A stretch of 64,000 nt of DNA from positions 966,501 through 1,030,500 of the forward strand of contig JAUOZS010000001.1 in assembly GCA_032334055.1 (NCBI GenBank), read 5' to 3'. Position 1 is the stretch's first letter. Each line of letters starts with the position of its first letter. Positions 1 to 9,709 of this stretch are shown in pieces. The translations under genes and the position numbers were made by a program. The notes beneath the pieces were generated by a model. The model made no database searches. It had not been told where the DNA came from and saw only the letters and a list, made by a program, of their open reading frames with translations. Origin of the DNA: Selenomonadales bacterium 4137-cl (GTDB lineage Bacteria; Bacillota; Negativicutes; Sporomusales; UBA7701).

Positions 1-119
1 GTTTCTCCCAGCGGGCCAACGTCATCCTCGACGAAAACGGCAAGGTGATCTGGGTAAAGCTCTATGATATCCCCCAGTTGCCCGACATCGACGAAGTTTT
101 TGCCGTACTAAGCAAATAG
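1..119 (+). CDS. C-terminal end of a redoxin (AhpC/TSA-like) protein, partial
   Basis: The frame is open from the left edge to a TAG at 117-119 and encodes 38 residues. It contains ILDENGKVIWVK, the typical beta-strand, acidic turn and strand near the C-terminus of peroxiredoxin/thioredoxin-fold redoxins, followed by PQLPDIDEV. The start and the catalytic cysteine lie outside the window, so peroxiredoxin versus another redoxin cannot be decided. A strong terminator follows 24 bases downstream. Confidence 0.6.
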   Translation, partial: FSQRANVILDENGKVIWVKLYDIPQLPDIDEVFAVLSK

Positions 120-142
120 CGGGGGATAATCTCCGCAGGCAC

Positions 143-180
143 AAAACCGGGGTTCCGGCTACGGAGCCCCGGTTTTTTTT
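143..180 (+). terminator. Rho-independent terminator after the redoxin gene
   Basis: AAAACCGGGG pairs with CCCCGGTTTT across a loop that can pair further (TCCG/CGGA), and eight T follow. It separates the redoxin gene from dnaE. Confidence 0.9.
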
Positions 181-303
181 CGGCCGCGTCGCCGGACCCC
201 GAAGACGAAAAGAGGACTAGCCGCCACGCGGGGAGAAAATGTCCTACAACGCAGAACGATGACGGCGTAACAGCCGGCGCAAACTCCGAAAGGAAACACC
301 CCC

Positions 304-3300
304 ATGAGCAACTTCGTCCACCTCCACAACCACACCGAATTCAGCCTTCTCGACGGAGCCAGCCGCGTCGAGCGCCTCGTCGCCCGCGCCAAAGAACTCG
401 GCATGCCCGCCGTCGCCATAACCGACCATGGCACCATGAGCGGCGTCATCGACTTCTACAAGCACGCCGTCAAAAAAGGCGTCAAACCCATAATCGGCTG
501 CGAGGTCTACGTCGCGCCGCGTTCCAGGCTGGAGAAAACCACCGTCGAAGGCGAAGCCTACTACCACCTCGTCCTGCTGGCCGAAAACGCCGCCGGCTAC
601 CGCAACCTCATGGAACTCGTCTCCCGCGCCCACACCGAGGGCTTCTACTATAAACCGCGCGTCGACAAAGAGCTCCTCCGCGAATACCACGACGGCCTCA
701 TCGCCCTCAGCGCCTGCCTGGCGGGCGAGCTGCCCGCGCTCCTGCTCCGCGGCGACAGCGCCGGCGCCGAGTCCCTGGCCCGCGAATACGCCGCCATCTT
801 CGGCCCCGGCAACTTCTTCATCGAGCTCCAGGACCACGGACTGCCTGAGCAGAAACAGGTCACCCCCATGCTCTCCGCCCTCGCCGCCAAAATCGGCGTC
901 GGCCTCGTCGCCACCAACGATATCCACTACATCGACCGCCAGGACGCCGAAAGCCACGACGTCCTCCTCTGCATCCAGACCGGCAAAACGGTCGACGACG
1001 CCGGCCGCATGCGCTTTAACAGCAGCGAATTCTACCTCAAGAGCGGCGAAGAAATGGCGGCCCTGTTCGCCGCCTACCCCGAAGCCCTCGCCAACACCGT
1101 CCGCATCGCCGAACGCTGCGACCTCAGCCTCGAATTCGGCAGGCTCTTCCTGCCCGAATTCCCCATCCCCGCCGGCCTGACTCCCGAAGAATACCTTCGC
1201 CGCCTGTGCCTTGAAAGAATGCCCTCCCGCTATCCCGCCGCCGGCCAAACCGAAACCGACCGGCTCGACTACGAACTGTCCGTCATCGGCCAAATGGGCT
1301 TTGCCAGCTACTTCCTCATCGTCTGGGACTTCGTCAACTACGCCCGCCAGCAGGGCATCGCCGTCGGCCCCGGTCGCGGCTCGGCCGCCGGCAGCATCGT
1401 CGCCTACCTCCTCGGCATCACCAACATCGACCCCCTCAAATACGGCCTTCTTTTCGAGCGCTTCCTCAACCCCGAGCGGGTCACCATGCCCGATATCGAC
1501 ATCGACTTCTGCTACGTCAGGCGCGGCAAAATAATCGAATACGTCATCGAGCGCTACGGCGCCGACCGCGTAGCCCAGATCATCACCTTCGGCACCATGG
1601 CCGCCAAGGCCGCCATCCGCGACGTCGGCCGCGCCCTCAACATGCCATACGGCGACGTCGACCGCATCGCCAAACTCGTCCCCGGCGAGCTCGGCATCAC
1701 CCTCCACCGCGCCCTCGAAGTCAGTAGCGAACTCAAAACCCTCTACCAGGCCGACCCCGACATCAAAAAGCTCCTCGACCTCGCCATGAGCGTCGAAGGC
1801 CTGCCCCGCCACGCTTCCACCCACGCCGCCGGCGTCGTTATCGCCAACGAGCCCCTCACCCACTACGTCCCCCTCCAAAACTCCTCCGAAGGCTTCGTCA
1901 CCACCCAGTACGACAAAGACCGCATCGAAGAGATCGGCCTCCTCAAAATGGACCTCCTCGGGCTTAGGACGCTCACCGTCATCGGCGACGCCCTCGCCCT
2001 CATCAAAGACAACCGCGGCCTCGTCATCGACATCGACGCCATTCCTCCGGACGACGCCAAAACCTGCGCCATGCTCGCCGCCGGCGACACCGCCGGCGTC
2101 TTCCAGATGGAATCCAGCGGCATGACCAACCTCGTCAAAGAGCTCAAACCCGAACGGTTCGAAGACCTCATCCCCCTTGTCGCCCTCTACCGGCCGGGCC
2201 CTCTCGGCAGCGGCATGGTCACCGACTTCATCAACGGCCGCCACGGCCGCAAAAAAGTCACCTATCTCCACCCGCTCCTCGAGCCCATCCTCAAAGACAC
2301 CTTCGGCGTCATCCTCTACCAGGAGCAGGTCATGCAGATCGCCTCCGTCCTCGCCGGCTTCACCCTCGGCCAGGCCGACCTCCTCCGCCGCGCCATGGGC
2401 AAGAAAAAGCCCGAAGTCATCGCCGCCCAGCGCGAAAACTTCATGAACGGCGCCGCCGAGCACGGCCTCAGCCCCAAACTCGCCGAAGAAATCTTCAACC
2501 TCATCGCCCACTTCGCCGACTACGGCTTCAATAAATCCCACAGCGCCGCCTACGCCCTCGTCGCCTACCAGACCGCCTGGCTCAAGGCCAACTACCCCCA
2601 GGAATTCATGGCCGCCCTCCTCACCAGTGTCATGGGCGCCAACGACAAAGTCGGCTTCTACATCGAAGAATGCCGGCACATGGGCATCGCCGTCCTCCCC
2701 CCCGACATCAACGCCAGTTCCGCCGGCTTCACCGTCGATGGCGCCGCCATCCGCTTCGGCCTCGCCGGCGTCAAAAACGTCGGCGACAACGCCATCGCCG
2801 GCATCCTCGCCGTGCGCGCCGACGGCGGCCGCTTCACCTCGCTCGTCGACTTCTGCTCGCGCATCGACATGCGGCTCGTCAACAAACGCATGCTCGAAAG
2901 CCTCATCAAATGCGGCGCCTTCGACTCCTTCGGCTGGAAACGCTCCCAGCTCCTCGCCGCCCTCGACCAAGCCGCCGAAGTCGCCGCCTGCCGCCAGCGC
3001 GACCGCGAAAGCGGCCAGCTCGGCCTCTTCGGCGACGACGAGGGCGCCGGCGCCGACGACATCACCCCGCCGCACCTCGACGAACTGCCGCACGAAGAAC
3101 TCCTCGCCCTGGAAAAGGAAATGACCGGCTTCTACGTCACCGGCCATCCCCTCGATAAATACCGCGAAACCATGAAAAGTTACACCGCCGTCAGCCTTCT
3201 CTCCAGCGGCGAATACGGCGACGGCCAGCCCGTAAAAGCCGCCGGCCTCGTCGCCGGCGCCAAGCGCATCACCACCAAAAGCGGCGACATGATGTGTTTC

Positions 3301-3726
3301 GTCGCCCTCGAAGACTTCACCGGCCAGGTCGAAGTCGTCGTCTTCCCCCGCCTGTTCGACCGGGTAAGCCGCTTCCTCCTGCCCGACGCCGCCGTCGCCG
3401 TCGCCGGGCGCCTGAATGTCAGCGAGGAAACCGTCAAAATCATCGCCGACGACATCGTCCCCCTGGGCTCCGGAGCCCAGCCGGTAAACGGCAAAAAGGC
3501 CGGCGAAGTCCGCCTCCGCCTAGGCGAGGGCCAGGAAACGGACAAAGTCTTCGATCTTCTCAAAAGCGTTTTCGCCCGCCACCGCGGCCAATCGACCGTC
3601 TACCTCCACTTCACCGCCAGCCGCCGCGTCGTCCGTGCCGACCGCCAATACTGGCTCGACCCCACCCCCGAGGCTATAAAAGAGTTGGAAGAAATATTAG
3701 GCCCCGGGACAGTGCAAATAAACTAA
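304..3726 (+). CDS. dnaE: DNA polymerase III subunit alpha
   Basis: Replicative DNA polymerase of 1,140 residues, the usual length for the DnaE1 type. An N-terminal PHP domain (about residues 4-170) opens with HLHNHTEFS. The palm has PGRGSAAGS followed by PDIDIDF, whose Asp397, Asp399 and Asp401 are the catalytic metal ligands. The tau/beta-binding helix-hairpin-helix part lies near residues 780-860 and an OB-fold near 980-1060. There is no embedded 3'-5' exonuclease, so it is DnaE and not PolC. A GGAAA ribosome site precedes the ATG. The very high GC content makes long open frames on the opposite strand, which are not genes. It stands as a single gene after a terminator, and the next gene is convergent. 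Confidence 0.97.
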   Translation: MSNFVHLHNHTEFSLLDGASRVERLVARAKELGMPAVAITDHGTMSGVIDFYKHAVKKGVKPIIGCEVYVAPRSRLEKTTVEGEAYYHLVLLAENAAGYRNLMELVSRAHTEGFYYKPRVDKELLREYHDGLIALSACLAGELPALLLRGDSAGAESLAREYAAIFGPGNFFIELQDHGLPEQKQVTPMLSALAAKIGVGLVATNDIHYIDRQDAESHDVLLCIQTGKTVDDAGRMRFNSSEFYLKSGEEMAALFAAYPEALANTVRIAERCDLSLEFGRLFLPEFPIPAGLTPEEYLRRLCLERMPSRYPAAGQTETDRLDYELSVIGQMGFASYFLIVWDFVNYARQQGIAVGPGRGSAAGSIVAYLLGITNIDPLKYGLLFERFLNPERVTMPDIDIDFCYVRRGKIIEYVIERYGADRVAQIITFGTMAAKAAIRDVGRALNMPYGDVDRIAKLVPGELGITLHRALEVSSELKTLYQADPDIKKLLDLAMSVEGLPRHASTHAAGVVIANEPLTHYVPLQNSSEGFVTTQYDKDRIEEIGLLKMDLLGLRTLTVIGDALALIKDNRGLVIDIDAIPPDDAKTCAMLAAGDTAGVFQMESSGMTNLVKELKPERFEDLIPLVALYRPGPLGSGMVTDFINGRHGRKKVTYLHPLLEPILKDTFGVILYQEQVMQIASVLAGFTLGQADLLRRAMGKKKPEVIAAQRENFMNGAAEHGLSPKLAEEIFNLIAHFADYGFNKSHSAAYALVAYQTAWLKANYPQEFMAALLTSVMGANDKVGFYIEECRHMGIAVLPPDINASSAGFTVDGAAIRFGLAGVKNVGDNAIAGILAVRADGGRFTSLVDFCSRIDMRLVNKRMLESLIKCGAFDSFGWKRSQLLAALDQAAEVAACRQRDRESGQLGLFGDDEGAGADDITPPHLDELPHEELLALEKEMTGFYVTGHPLDKYRETMKSYTAVSLLSSGEYGDGQPVKAAGLVAGAKRITTKSGDMMCFVALEDFTGQVEVVVFPRLFDRVSRFLLPDAAVAVAGRLNVSEETVKIIADDIVPLGSGAQPVNGKKAGEVRLRLGEGQETDKVFDLLKSVFARHRGQSTVYLHFTASRRVVRADRQYWLDPTPEAIKELEEILGPGTVQIN

Positions 3727-3771
3727 ACACAAAGAGTCCGCCGCAACGACTGCCGCACCACAAGCCTGCTT

Positions 3772-4347
3772 TCACCGCCGCAGCGTCAGCGCCGCCATCG
3801 CCGCCCCCTCGCGCAAATAATTGCGTACCTTCAGGTACAGCCCGTCCGGCATCGGCGCCGGCGCCGCGCTCGCCTCCAGCCCCAGGTCGCGGGCCAGCAC
3901 CAGCGAGCGGTGTATATGCGAAGCGTTCGAAACGATGATCGCCCGGCGGTACCCCCGCGCCGCCATCATCGCCTGCGAATTGGCCAAATTCTGATAAGTG
4001 TTGTAAGACCCGTCCTCGGTGAATATCCGTTCGCCGGGGATGCCCTGTTTTACCAGGTAATCGCGCATCGCGAACGCCTCGGCCACCGCCTCGTCCTCGC
4101 CGCGGGCCCCGCTCACGATGATCGTCGGCGCCAGACCCTGACGGTAAAGCCGCACCGCCTCCTCCAGCCGCAGCCTCAGCATCGGCCCCGGCTCGGTGCC
4201 GAACACCCTCGACCCCAGCACGATCATCACATCCGCCGGCGCCGGCTTGGCCAGGAAACCGCCGGCCACCACCGGCAGCTCGAGCGCCGCAAACGCGAAC
4301 AACAGCACGGCCAGCAGCCACCTCCGCCAGTGCGGCAAAAATACCAT
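3772..4347 (-). CDS. YdcF/SanA-like DUF218 membrane-anchored protein
   Basis: 191-residue protein with an N-terminal hydrophobic segment (about residues 8-28) and a DUF218 domain with MIVLGSRVFG, TIIVSGARG and VSNASHIHRS motifs. The family (YdcF, SanA, ElyC) is linked to envelope functions, but the biochemical activity is mostly unknown. I start it at the ATG at 4347 because GGGAGG lies seven bases upstream; the ATG 21 bases further out has no ribosome site. It is convergent with dnaE, with 45 bases between the stops. Confidence 0.85.
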   Translation of the reverse strand: MVFLPHWRRWLLAVLLFAFAALELPVVAGGFLAKPAPADVMIVLGSRVFGTEPGPMLRLRLEEAVRLYRQGLAPTIIVSGARGEDEAVAEAFAMRDYLVKQGIPGERIFTEDGSYNTYQNLANSQAMMAARGYRRAIIVSNASHIHRSLVLARDLGLEASAAPAPMPDGLYLKVRNYLREGAAMAALTLRR

Positions 4348-4531
4348 CGTCAAACCTCCCGCTCTCAAGCGAATACATACATATTATAGCACCTACGCCC
4401 CTCAAGGTTCAAAGAGGGCGCGCCCTGGGTCAGGAGTTGCGCCGCCGTCCGCGCACCCGCCCGCACCGCCGTCCCGTAAAGCTCGGGCGCAAAGCCGTGT
4501 CAAATCCCCTGTAGATAAACAGCGACAATTT

Positions 4532-4565
4532 TGTACAGAATTATATACAGGTGTCGGCTAGACAC
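4532..4565. promoter_or_regulatory. Candidate upstream activator sites for a sigma-54 activator
   Basis: TGTACAGAATTATATACA (4532-4549) is an imperfect palindrome, 14 of 18 positions symmetric. Next to it is GTGTC-N5-GACAC (4551-4565). The first motif recurs as TGTACAGAATACTATACA at 14959-14976 beside two other sigma-54 promoters. It lies about 175 bases upstream of the -24 element at 4717, a usual enhancer distance. I see nothing else recognisable in the 424-base gap 4348-4771 apart from the promoter at 4715. Confidence 0.65.
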
Positions 4566-4714
4566 TTTACTCTCAGCCGGCGGCAGGCCGCAGCGAAAAA
4601 AACTTTCGAGCCGCCGACGCGCGCTGGCTGCGCCATTGTTGCGTTGCCTGCGTACCCAGGCGGCGGGGAAGGGGAGGAGGCCCTGGAAATAGCCGGAATA
4701 CAGCCGTAATGGTT

Positions 4715-4731
4715 TTGGCACGGTATTTGCA
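4715..4731 (+). promoter_or_regulatory. Sigma-54 (-24/-12) promoter of the CoA-transferase operon
   Basis: TTGGCACGGTATTTGCA matches the consensus TGGCAC-N5-TTGCA exactly, with GG at 4717-4718 and GC at 4729-4730. It is 40 bases upstream of the CoA-transferase start and downstream of the palindrome at 4532. Transcription would need RpoN and an enhancer-binding protein, most simply the one encoded at 18147. Confidence 0.9.
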
Positions 4732-4771
4732 TATTAATATCGTGAAATCATTAACGGGGAGTGAATCGACC

Positions 4772-6346
4772 ATGGCTAAATTTATCACCGCGCCGGAAGC
4801 CGCCCAACTTATCGAAGACGGTGCGATAGTAGCCACCGGGGGCTTCGTCGGTATCGGGCATCCGGAAGCAATCACCGCGGCGTGTGAAGAAAGATTCCTG
4901 TCGGAAGCCAAGCCCCGCGACCTGACACTTGTATACTGCGCCGGCCAGGGCGACGGCAAAGACCGCGGCCTCAACCATTTCGGGTTTGAGGGCATGGTCA
5001 AGCGCGTCGTCGGCGGTCACTGGAATCTCGCGCCCAAACTCGGCAAACTGGCGGTCGAAAACAAAATCGACGCCTACAACTTCCCCCAGGGCACCCTCAC
5101 CCACTGGTTTCGCAGCGTAGCCGGCAACAAACCGGGCGTCATCACCAAAGTCGGCCTCAACACCTTCTGCGACCCGCGCGTCGAAGGCGGCAAAATCAAC
5201 AGCGTCACCAAGGAAGACCTGGTTGAAGTCCTTGAACTCGGCGGCGAAGAATGGCTGTGGTACAAGCCCTTCCCGATCACCGTCGGCCTCATCCGCGGCA
5301 CTACCGCCGACGAGAACGGCAACATCACCATCGAACGCGAGGCCCTGGCCCTCGAGATACTCCCTATTGCCCAGGCGGCGAAAAACTGCGGCGGCATCGT
5401 TATCGCCCAGGTCGAACGCGTCGTCCAGAAAGGCACCCTCAAACCCATGGACGTCAAAGTGCCCGGCCGGCTCGTCGACTACATCGTCGTCGCCGAAGAC
5501 GCCAGCAAGCACGCTCAGACCTTCGCCGAGCAATACAACCCGGCCTACTCCGGCGAAGTTCGCATCCCCCTGTCCGCCATCCCCCCCATGGCCCTTGACG
5601 ACCGCAAGATCATCGCCCGCCGCGCCGCCATGGAACTTATCCCCGGCGCCATCGTCAACCTCGGCATCGGCATGCCCGAAGGCGTTGCCGTAGTCGCCAA
5701 CGAAGAAGGCGTCGGCGACACCATGACCCTGACCGTCGAGCCCGGCGGCTGGGGCGGCGTACCCGCCGGCGGCCTCAGCTTCGGCGCTGTCACCAACTCC
5801 GACGCTCTCGTCGACCAGCCCTACCAGTTCGACTTCTACGACGGCGGCGGCCTCGACCTTGCCTACCTCGGCTTGGCTGAGACCGACAAGCACGGCAACA
5901 TCAACGTCAGCAAATTCAAAGGCCGGGTCGCCGGCTGCGGCGGCTTCATCAACATCACCCAGAACGCCAAGCGGGTCGTCTTCTGCGGCACCTTCACCGC
6001 CGGCGGCCTCAAGATCGCCGTCGCGGACGGCAAACTCCAGATCGTTACCGAAGGCAAAGCCCGCAAATTCCTCGATCACGTCGAACAGATAACCTTCAGC
6101 GGCGACTACGCGAAAAAAGTCAAGCAACCCGTCCTCTACATCACCGAACGGGCCGTCTTCGAACTCACCGCTCAGGGCATGACCCTCATCGAAGTCGCCC
6201 CCGGGATCGACCTCGAAAAAGACGTCCTCGCCCAGATGGATTTCAAACCGATCATATCCCCCAACCTCAAGACAATGGACGAGCGCATCTTCAAAGCGGA
6301 CAAAATCGGTCTCAAAGAAATGTTGCCTGCCAATGGTAAAAAGTGA
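4772..6346 (+). CDS. Acyl-CoA:acetate/3-ketoacid CoA-transferase (YdiF type, fused subunits)
   Basis: 524-residue class I CoA-transferase with alpha and beta halves fused, the length of YdiF and propionate CoA-transferases. The N-terminal half has the CoA-binding [10 protein letters not shown] loop. The C-terminal half has GIGMPEGV and then [13 protein letters not shown], where Glu323 should be the residue that forms the glutamyl-CoA thioester. It would activate a short-chain acid using acetyl-CoA as donor. The start is the ATG in CCATGGCTAAA, with GGGGAG about ten bases upstream; a longer in-frame reading through the sigma-54 promoter is rejected. It is the first gene after that promoter, and a thiolase follows 64 bases downstream. 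The exact acid substrate is not readable from sequence. Confidence 0.92.
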   Translation: MAKFITAPEAAQLIEDGAIVATGGFVGIGHPEAITAACEERFLSEAKPRDLTLVYCAGQGDGKDRGLNHFGFEGMVKRVVGGHWNLAPKLGKLAVENKIDAYNFPQGTLTHWFRSVAGNKPGVITKVGLNTFCDPRVEGGKINSVTKEDLVEVLELGGEEWLWYKPFPITVGLIRGTTADENGNITIEREALALEILPIAQAAKNCGGIVIAQVERVVQKGTLKPMDVKVPGRLVDYIVVAEDASKHAQTFAEQYNPAYSGEVRIPLSAIPPMALDDRKIIARRAAMELIPGAIVNLGIGMPEGVAVVANEEGVGDTMTLTVEPGGWGGVPAGGLSFGAVTNSDALVDQPYQFDFYDGGGLDLAYLGLAETDKHGNINVSKFKGRVAGCGGFINITQNAKRVVFCGTFTAGGLKIAVADGKLQIVTEGKARKFLDHVEQITFSGDYAKKVKQPVLYITERAVFELTAQGMTLIEVAPGIDLEKDVLAQMDFKPIISPNLKTMDERIFKADKIGLKEMLPANGKK

Positions 6347-6410
6347 TAAAATAAAGTAGATATTCCGCACACCCAATAAATTTAACAAAGGCAACCGAAA
6401 GGAGATGATC

Positions 6411-7595
6411 ATGTTGAAGGAAGTAGTAATTGTCAGCGCTGTTCGCACGGCGATTGGCACCTTCAACGGCGGACTGGCCACCCTGTCAGCCCCCGAACTT
6501 GGCGCGATTGTCGTCAAAGAGGCCCTGGAAAAGGCCGGCGTCAAAGGTGAAAATATCGACGAAGTAATCCTGGGCAACGTGCTCCAGGCAGGCCTGGGGC
6601 AGAACCCCGCTCGCCAGGCGTCCATCAAAGCCGGCATCCCGGCGGAGGTACCCTCCTACACCGTCAACAAAGTCTGCGGCTCCGGCCTCAAGACGGTCAA
6701 CCTCGCCGCCCAGGCTATCATGTGTGACGATGCCGACATCGTCGTCGCCGGTGGCATGGAAAGCATGACCCAGGCCCCCTACCTGCTGACGAGCAAAGCC
6801 CGCTGGGGCTACCGCATGGGCAACGATAAAGTCGTCGACGTCATGGTCAACGACGGCCTGTGGTGCGCCTTCAACAACTACCACATGGGCATCACCGCCG
6901 AGAATGTTTCCGAACGCTACAGCATTACCCGCGAAATGCAGGACGAACTTGCCAGCCAGTCGCAGGATAAAGCCGTCAAAGCCATCCAGAGCGGCGCCTT
7001 CAAAAAAGAAATCGTTCCCGTCACCATCAAAACCAAAAAAGGCGACGTCGTCTTCGACACCGACGAATACCCCAAAGCCGGCACCACCATCCAGACGCTC
7101 GCCAACCTCAAGCCGGCCTTCAAGAAAGACGGCACCATCACCGCCGGCAACGCCTCGGGTATCAACGACGGCGCCGCCGCCCTCGTCGTCATGAGCGCCG
7201 ACAAAGCAAAAGCCCTCGGCCTCAAGCCCCTCGCCAGAATCGTCGGCTACGGCTCCGGCGGCGTGGACCCCGCCATCATGGGCATGGGCCCCGTCTCCGC
7301 CACCCGCAAGGCACTGGCCAAAGCCGGTCTCACCATCGGCGACATCGACCTCATCGAAGCCAACGAAGCCTTTGCCGCCCAATTCCTGGCCGTCGGCAAC
7401 GAACTCGGCTTCGTCAAGGAAAAAGTCAACGTCCACGGCGGCGCCATCGCTCTCGGTCACCCCATCGGCGCCAGCGGCGCCCGCATCCTCGTCACCCTGC
7501 TGCACGCCATGGAACTCCACGGCGCCAAGCGCGGCCTCGCCACCCTCTGCATCGGCGGCGGCCAGGGCGTAGCCACCATCGTAGAAAAACTGTAG
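6411..7595 (+). CDS. Acetyl-CoA C-acetyltransferase (thiolase) 1
   Basis: 394-residue thiolase with acylation Cys89 in KVCGSGLK, the [10 protein letters not shown] histidine loop and LCIGGGQG near the C-terminus. It condenses or cleaves acetoacetyl-CoA. AAAGGAG sits six bases before the ATG at 6411, which I prefer to the ATG at 6405 inside that spacing. It is likely cotranscribed with the CoA-transferase. A second thiolase at 15146 is related but not identical. Confidence 0.95.
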   Translation: MLKEVVIVSAVRTAIGTFNGGLATLSAPELGAIVVKEALEKAGVKGENIDEVILGNVLQAGLGQNPARQASIKAGIPAEVPSYTVNKVCGSGLKTVNLAAQAIMCDDADIVVAGGMESMTQAPYLLTSKARWGYRMGNDKVVDVMVNDGLWCAFNNYHMGITAENVSERYSITREMQDELASQSQDKAVKAIQSGAFKKEIVPVTIKTKKGDVVFDTDEYPKAGTTIQTLANLKPAFKKDGTITAGNASGINDGAAALVVMSADKAKALGLKPLARIVGYGSGGVDPAIMGMGPVSATRKALAKAGLTIGDIDLIEANEAFAAQFLAVGNELGFVKEKVNVHGGAIALGHPIGASGARILVTLLHAMELHGAKRGLATLCIGGGQGVATIVEKL

Positions 7596-7621
7596 GTTCC
7601 CTGAAGGCAATCGGTGTAATC

Positions 7622-7657
7622 TTTTAGTGCCAATGGGATATCCTATTGGCACTAAAA
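7622..7657. repeat. Perfect inverted repeat downstream of thiolase 1
   Basis: TTTTAGTGCCAAT (7622-7634) and ATTGGCACTAAAA (7645-7657) form 13-base arms around a GGGATATCCT centre that is itself nearly symmetric. The T-rich side is 5' and the A-rich side 3', the reverse of a terminator, and no T run follows. It could be an operator or an mRNA 3' stabiliser. TTGGCAC resembles a -24 element, but no GC lies at the -12 position on either strand. Confidence 0.6.
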
Positions 7658-7668
7658 TAAAAAACTCA

Positions 7669-7694
7669 TGTGATTTTTTTCACATTTTTATAAT
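7669..7694 (+). promoter_or_regulatory. Promoter region with a CRP/FNR-like palindrome before the acyl-CoA dehydrogenase operon
   Basis: TGTGA-N6-TCACA (7669-7684) is the exact consensus arrangement for Crp/Fnr-family regulators, although the six central bases are all T. A TATAAT box (7689-7694) follows at once, with no good -35. A site this close to the -10 would more likely block than activate. The pairing of palindrome and -10 is seen; the regulator is inferred. Confidence 0.5.
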
Positions 7695-7732
7695 ATCGTA
7701 TTAAAAACAAATTAAGATAGGAGAGATAACAA

Positions 7733-8872
7733 ATGCAATTCCAATTGACCGACGAGCAAAAAATGATGCAGAAAATGGTGCGCGAATTCGCCGAAAAGGA
7801 GGTCGCCCCCGGCACGGAAGAACGCGACGAACATGAAAAATTCGAACGGGCCCTGTTCGACTCCCTCGGCGACCTAGGCGTCACCGGCATCTGCTTCCCC
7901 GAACAATACGGCGGCGCCGGCGGCGACGTCCTCAGCTACATCCTCTCCATCGAAGAACTCAGCCGCATCGACGACGGCCTCGGCATCGCCCTGTCCGCGT
8001 CCGTATCCCTGTGCGGCTGGCCCATCTACGCCTACGGTACCGAAGAGCAGAAAAAGAAATACCTGACCCCTATCGCTGAAGGAACCAAACTCGGCGCCTT
8101 CGGCCTCACCGAGCCCAACGCCGGCACCGACGCCGCCTCCCAGCAGACCGTCGCCGTCCGCGAGGGCGACAACTACATCATCAACGGCAGCAAAATCTTC
8201 ATCACCAACGCCGGTGAAGCGGAGATCTACATCGTATTCGCCATGACCGACAAAAGCAAAGGCGTAAAAGGAATTTCCGCCTTCATTCTCGAAAAGGATA
8301 TGCCTGGGTTTACTTTTGGCAAAAAAGAACATAAAATGGGCATCCGTTCCTCCCAGACCATGGAGCTCATCTTCCAGGACGTCAAAGTTCCGGTGGCCAA
8401 CCTCCTCGGCAAAGAAGGCGACGGCTTCAAAATCGCCATGAGCACCCTGGACGGCGGCCGCATCGGTGTCGCCGCGCAGGCCCTCGGCATCGCCCAGGCC
8501 GCCCTCGACCACGCCGTCAAATACTCCAAGGAAAGGGTTCAGTTCGGCAAGCCCATCGCCGCCAACCAGGCCATCGCCTTCATGCTCGCCGACATGGCCA
8601 CGAAAGTCGACGCCGCCAGGCTGCTCACCTATCGCGCCGCCTACCTCAAAGACAGCGGCCAGCCCTACTCCAAAGAGGCCGCCATGGCCAAAATGTACGC
8701 CTCGGACGCCGCCATGGCCGTCACCACCGACGCCGTCCAGATCTTCGGCGGCTACGGCTACAGCCGGGAGTACCCGGTCGAGCGCCTGATGCGCAACGCC
8801 AAAATCACCCAGATCTACGAAGGAACTAACCAGGTCCAGCGCATGGTCGTCTCGGGGGCCATCCTCCGCTAG
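7733..8872 (+). CDS. bcd: Short-chain acyl-CoA dehydrogenase (butyryl-CoA dehydrogenase type)
   Basis: 379-residue flavoprotein, the standard length. It has the [12 protein letters not shown] signature, [18 protein letters not shown] near the C-terminus, and the catalytic base Glu363 in IYEGTNQ, the position used in butyryl-CoA dehydrogenases. It interconverts butyryl-CoA and crotonyl-CoA, with electrons passed to the EtfBA encoded just downstream. A GGAGAG ribosome site precedes the ATG. Whether the complex bifurcates electrons to ferredoxin cannot be shown from sequence alone, though the gene order bcd-etfB-etfA is that of bifurcating systems. Confidence 0.94.
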   Translation: MQFQLTDEQKMMQKMVREFAEKEVAPGTEERDEHEKFERALFDSLGDLGVTGICFPEQYGGAGGDVLSYILSIEELSRIDDGLGIALSASVSLCGWPIYAYGTEEQKKKYLTPIAEGTKLGAFGLTEPNAGTDAASQQTVAVREGDNYIINGSKIFITNAGEAEIYIVFAMTDKSKGVKGISAFILEKDMPGFTFGKKEHKMGIRSSQTMELIFQDVKVPVANLLGKEGDGFKIAMSTLDGGRIGVAAQALGIAQAALDHAVKYSKERVQFGKPIAANQAIAFMLADMATKVDAARLLTYRAAYLKDSGQPYSKEAAMAKMYASDAAMAVTTDAVQIFGGYGYSREYPVERLMRNAKITQIYEGTNQVQRMVVSGAILR

Positions 8873-8909
8873 CCGGCGCTTCATCTCACCAGAAACAGGA
8901 GGCTGAAGA

Positions 8910-9695
8910 ATGGAAATCGTCGTCTGTGTCAAGCAAGTACCTGACACCACCGAAGTCAAAATCGATCCCGTCACCAACACGCTCATCCGCCAGGGAGTCC
9001 CGAGCATCGTCAACCCGTTCGACAAGAACGCCGTCGAAGCGGCGCTCGTCCTCAAAGAAAAGCATGGCGGCAAGGTGACGGTCATCAGCATGGGCCCGCC
9101 CCAGGCCAAGGACGCCCTAAAAGAGTGCCTCGCCATGGGGGCCGACGCGGCCATCCTCGTCAGCGACCGCGCCTTCGGCGGCGCCGACACCCTCGCCACC
9201 AGCTACACTCTCGCGGCGGCCATCAAAAAGCTTGGCACAGTCGACGTTATCCTCTGCGGCAAGCAAGCCATCGACGGCGATACCGCCCAGGTCGGCCCCG
9301 AAATCGCCGAACACCTCGGCATACCCCAGGTCACCTACGCCGCCAAAGTCGAAGTCGACGGCTCCGTCGCCCGCGTCGAGCGCGAGCACGAAGAAGGCTA
9401 CGAAGTCATCGAAGTGGGGCTGCCTGTCATGCTCACCGTCGTCAAATCCGCCAACGAGCCGCGCTACCCCACCGTCAAGGGCACCATGCGTGCCAACCGC
9501 GCCGAGATTCCCGTCTGGACGCTCGCCGACCTTGAAGTCGACGAAACCAAGCTCGGCCTCAAAGGCTCGCCCACCCAGGTCCGGAAAATATTCACCCCCA
9601 AACAGCGCACCCAGGGGGTTCTCATCCAGAAGGACACCGCCCGGGAAGCGGTCGCCGAACTGATCGCCAAACTTTCAGAAGCGAAGATCGTCTAG
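8910..9695 (+). CDS. etfB: Electron transfer flavoprotein subunit beta
   Basis: 261-residue EtfB/FixA protein starting MEIVVCVKQVPDTTEVK, the family signature, with GKQAIDGDTAQVGPEIAE in the nucleotide-binding part. It forms a heterodimer with the EtfA encoded 14 bases downstream and takes electrons from the acyl-CoA dehydrogenase just upstream. The ribosome site is AGGAGG. Confidence 0.96.
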   Translation: MEIVVCVKQVPDTTEVKIDPVTNTLIRQGVPSIVNPFDKNAVEAALVLKEKHGGKVTVISMGPPQAKDALKECLAMGADAAILVSDRAFGGADTLATSYTLAAAIKKLGTVDVILCGKQAIDGDTAQVGPEIAEHLGIPQVTYAAKVEVDGSVARVEREHEEGYEVIEVGLPVMLTVVKSANEPRYPTVKGTMRANRAEIPVWTLADLEVDETKLGLKGSPTQVRKIFTPKQRTQGVLIQKDTAREAVAELIAKLSEAKIV

Positions 9696-9709
9696 GGGGT
9701 AGCGAAACA

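Noticed and set aside
244..3147. 967-codon open frame antisense to dnaE
   Set aside because: It mirrors the codon pattern of a high-GC gene, has a low-complexity Asp/Gly/Val/Ala composition, and dnaE on the other strand is unmistakable.
4751..6637. 628-codon open frame antisense to the CoA-transferase
   Set aside because: Same shadow effect; no ribosome site and no recognisable protein.
7622..7657. Intrinsic terminator after thiolase 1
   Set aside because: The hairpin has T on the 5' arm and A on the 3' arm with no following T run, so it is reported only as an inverted repeat.
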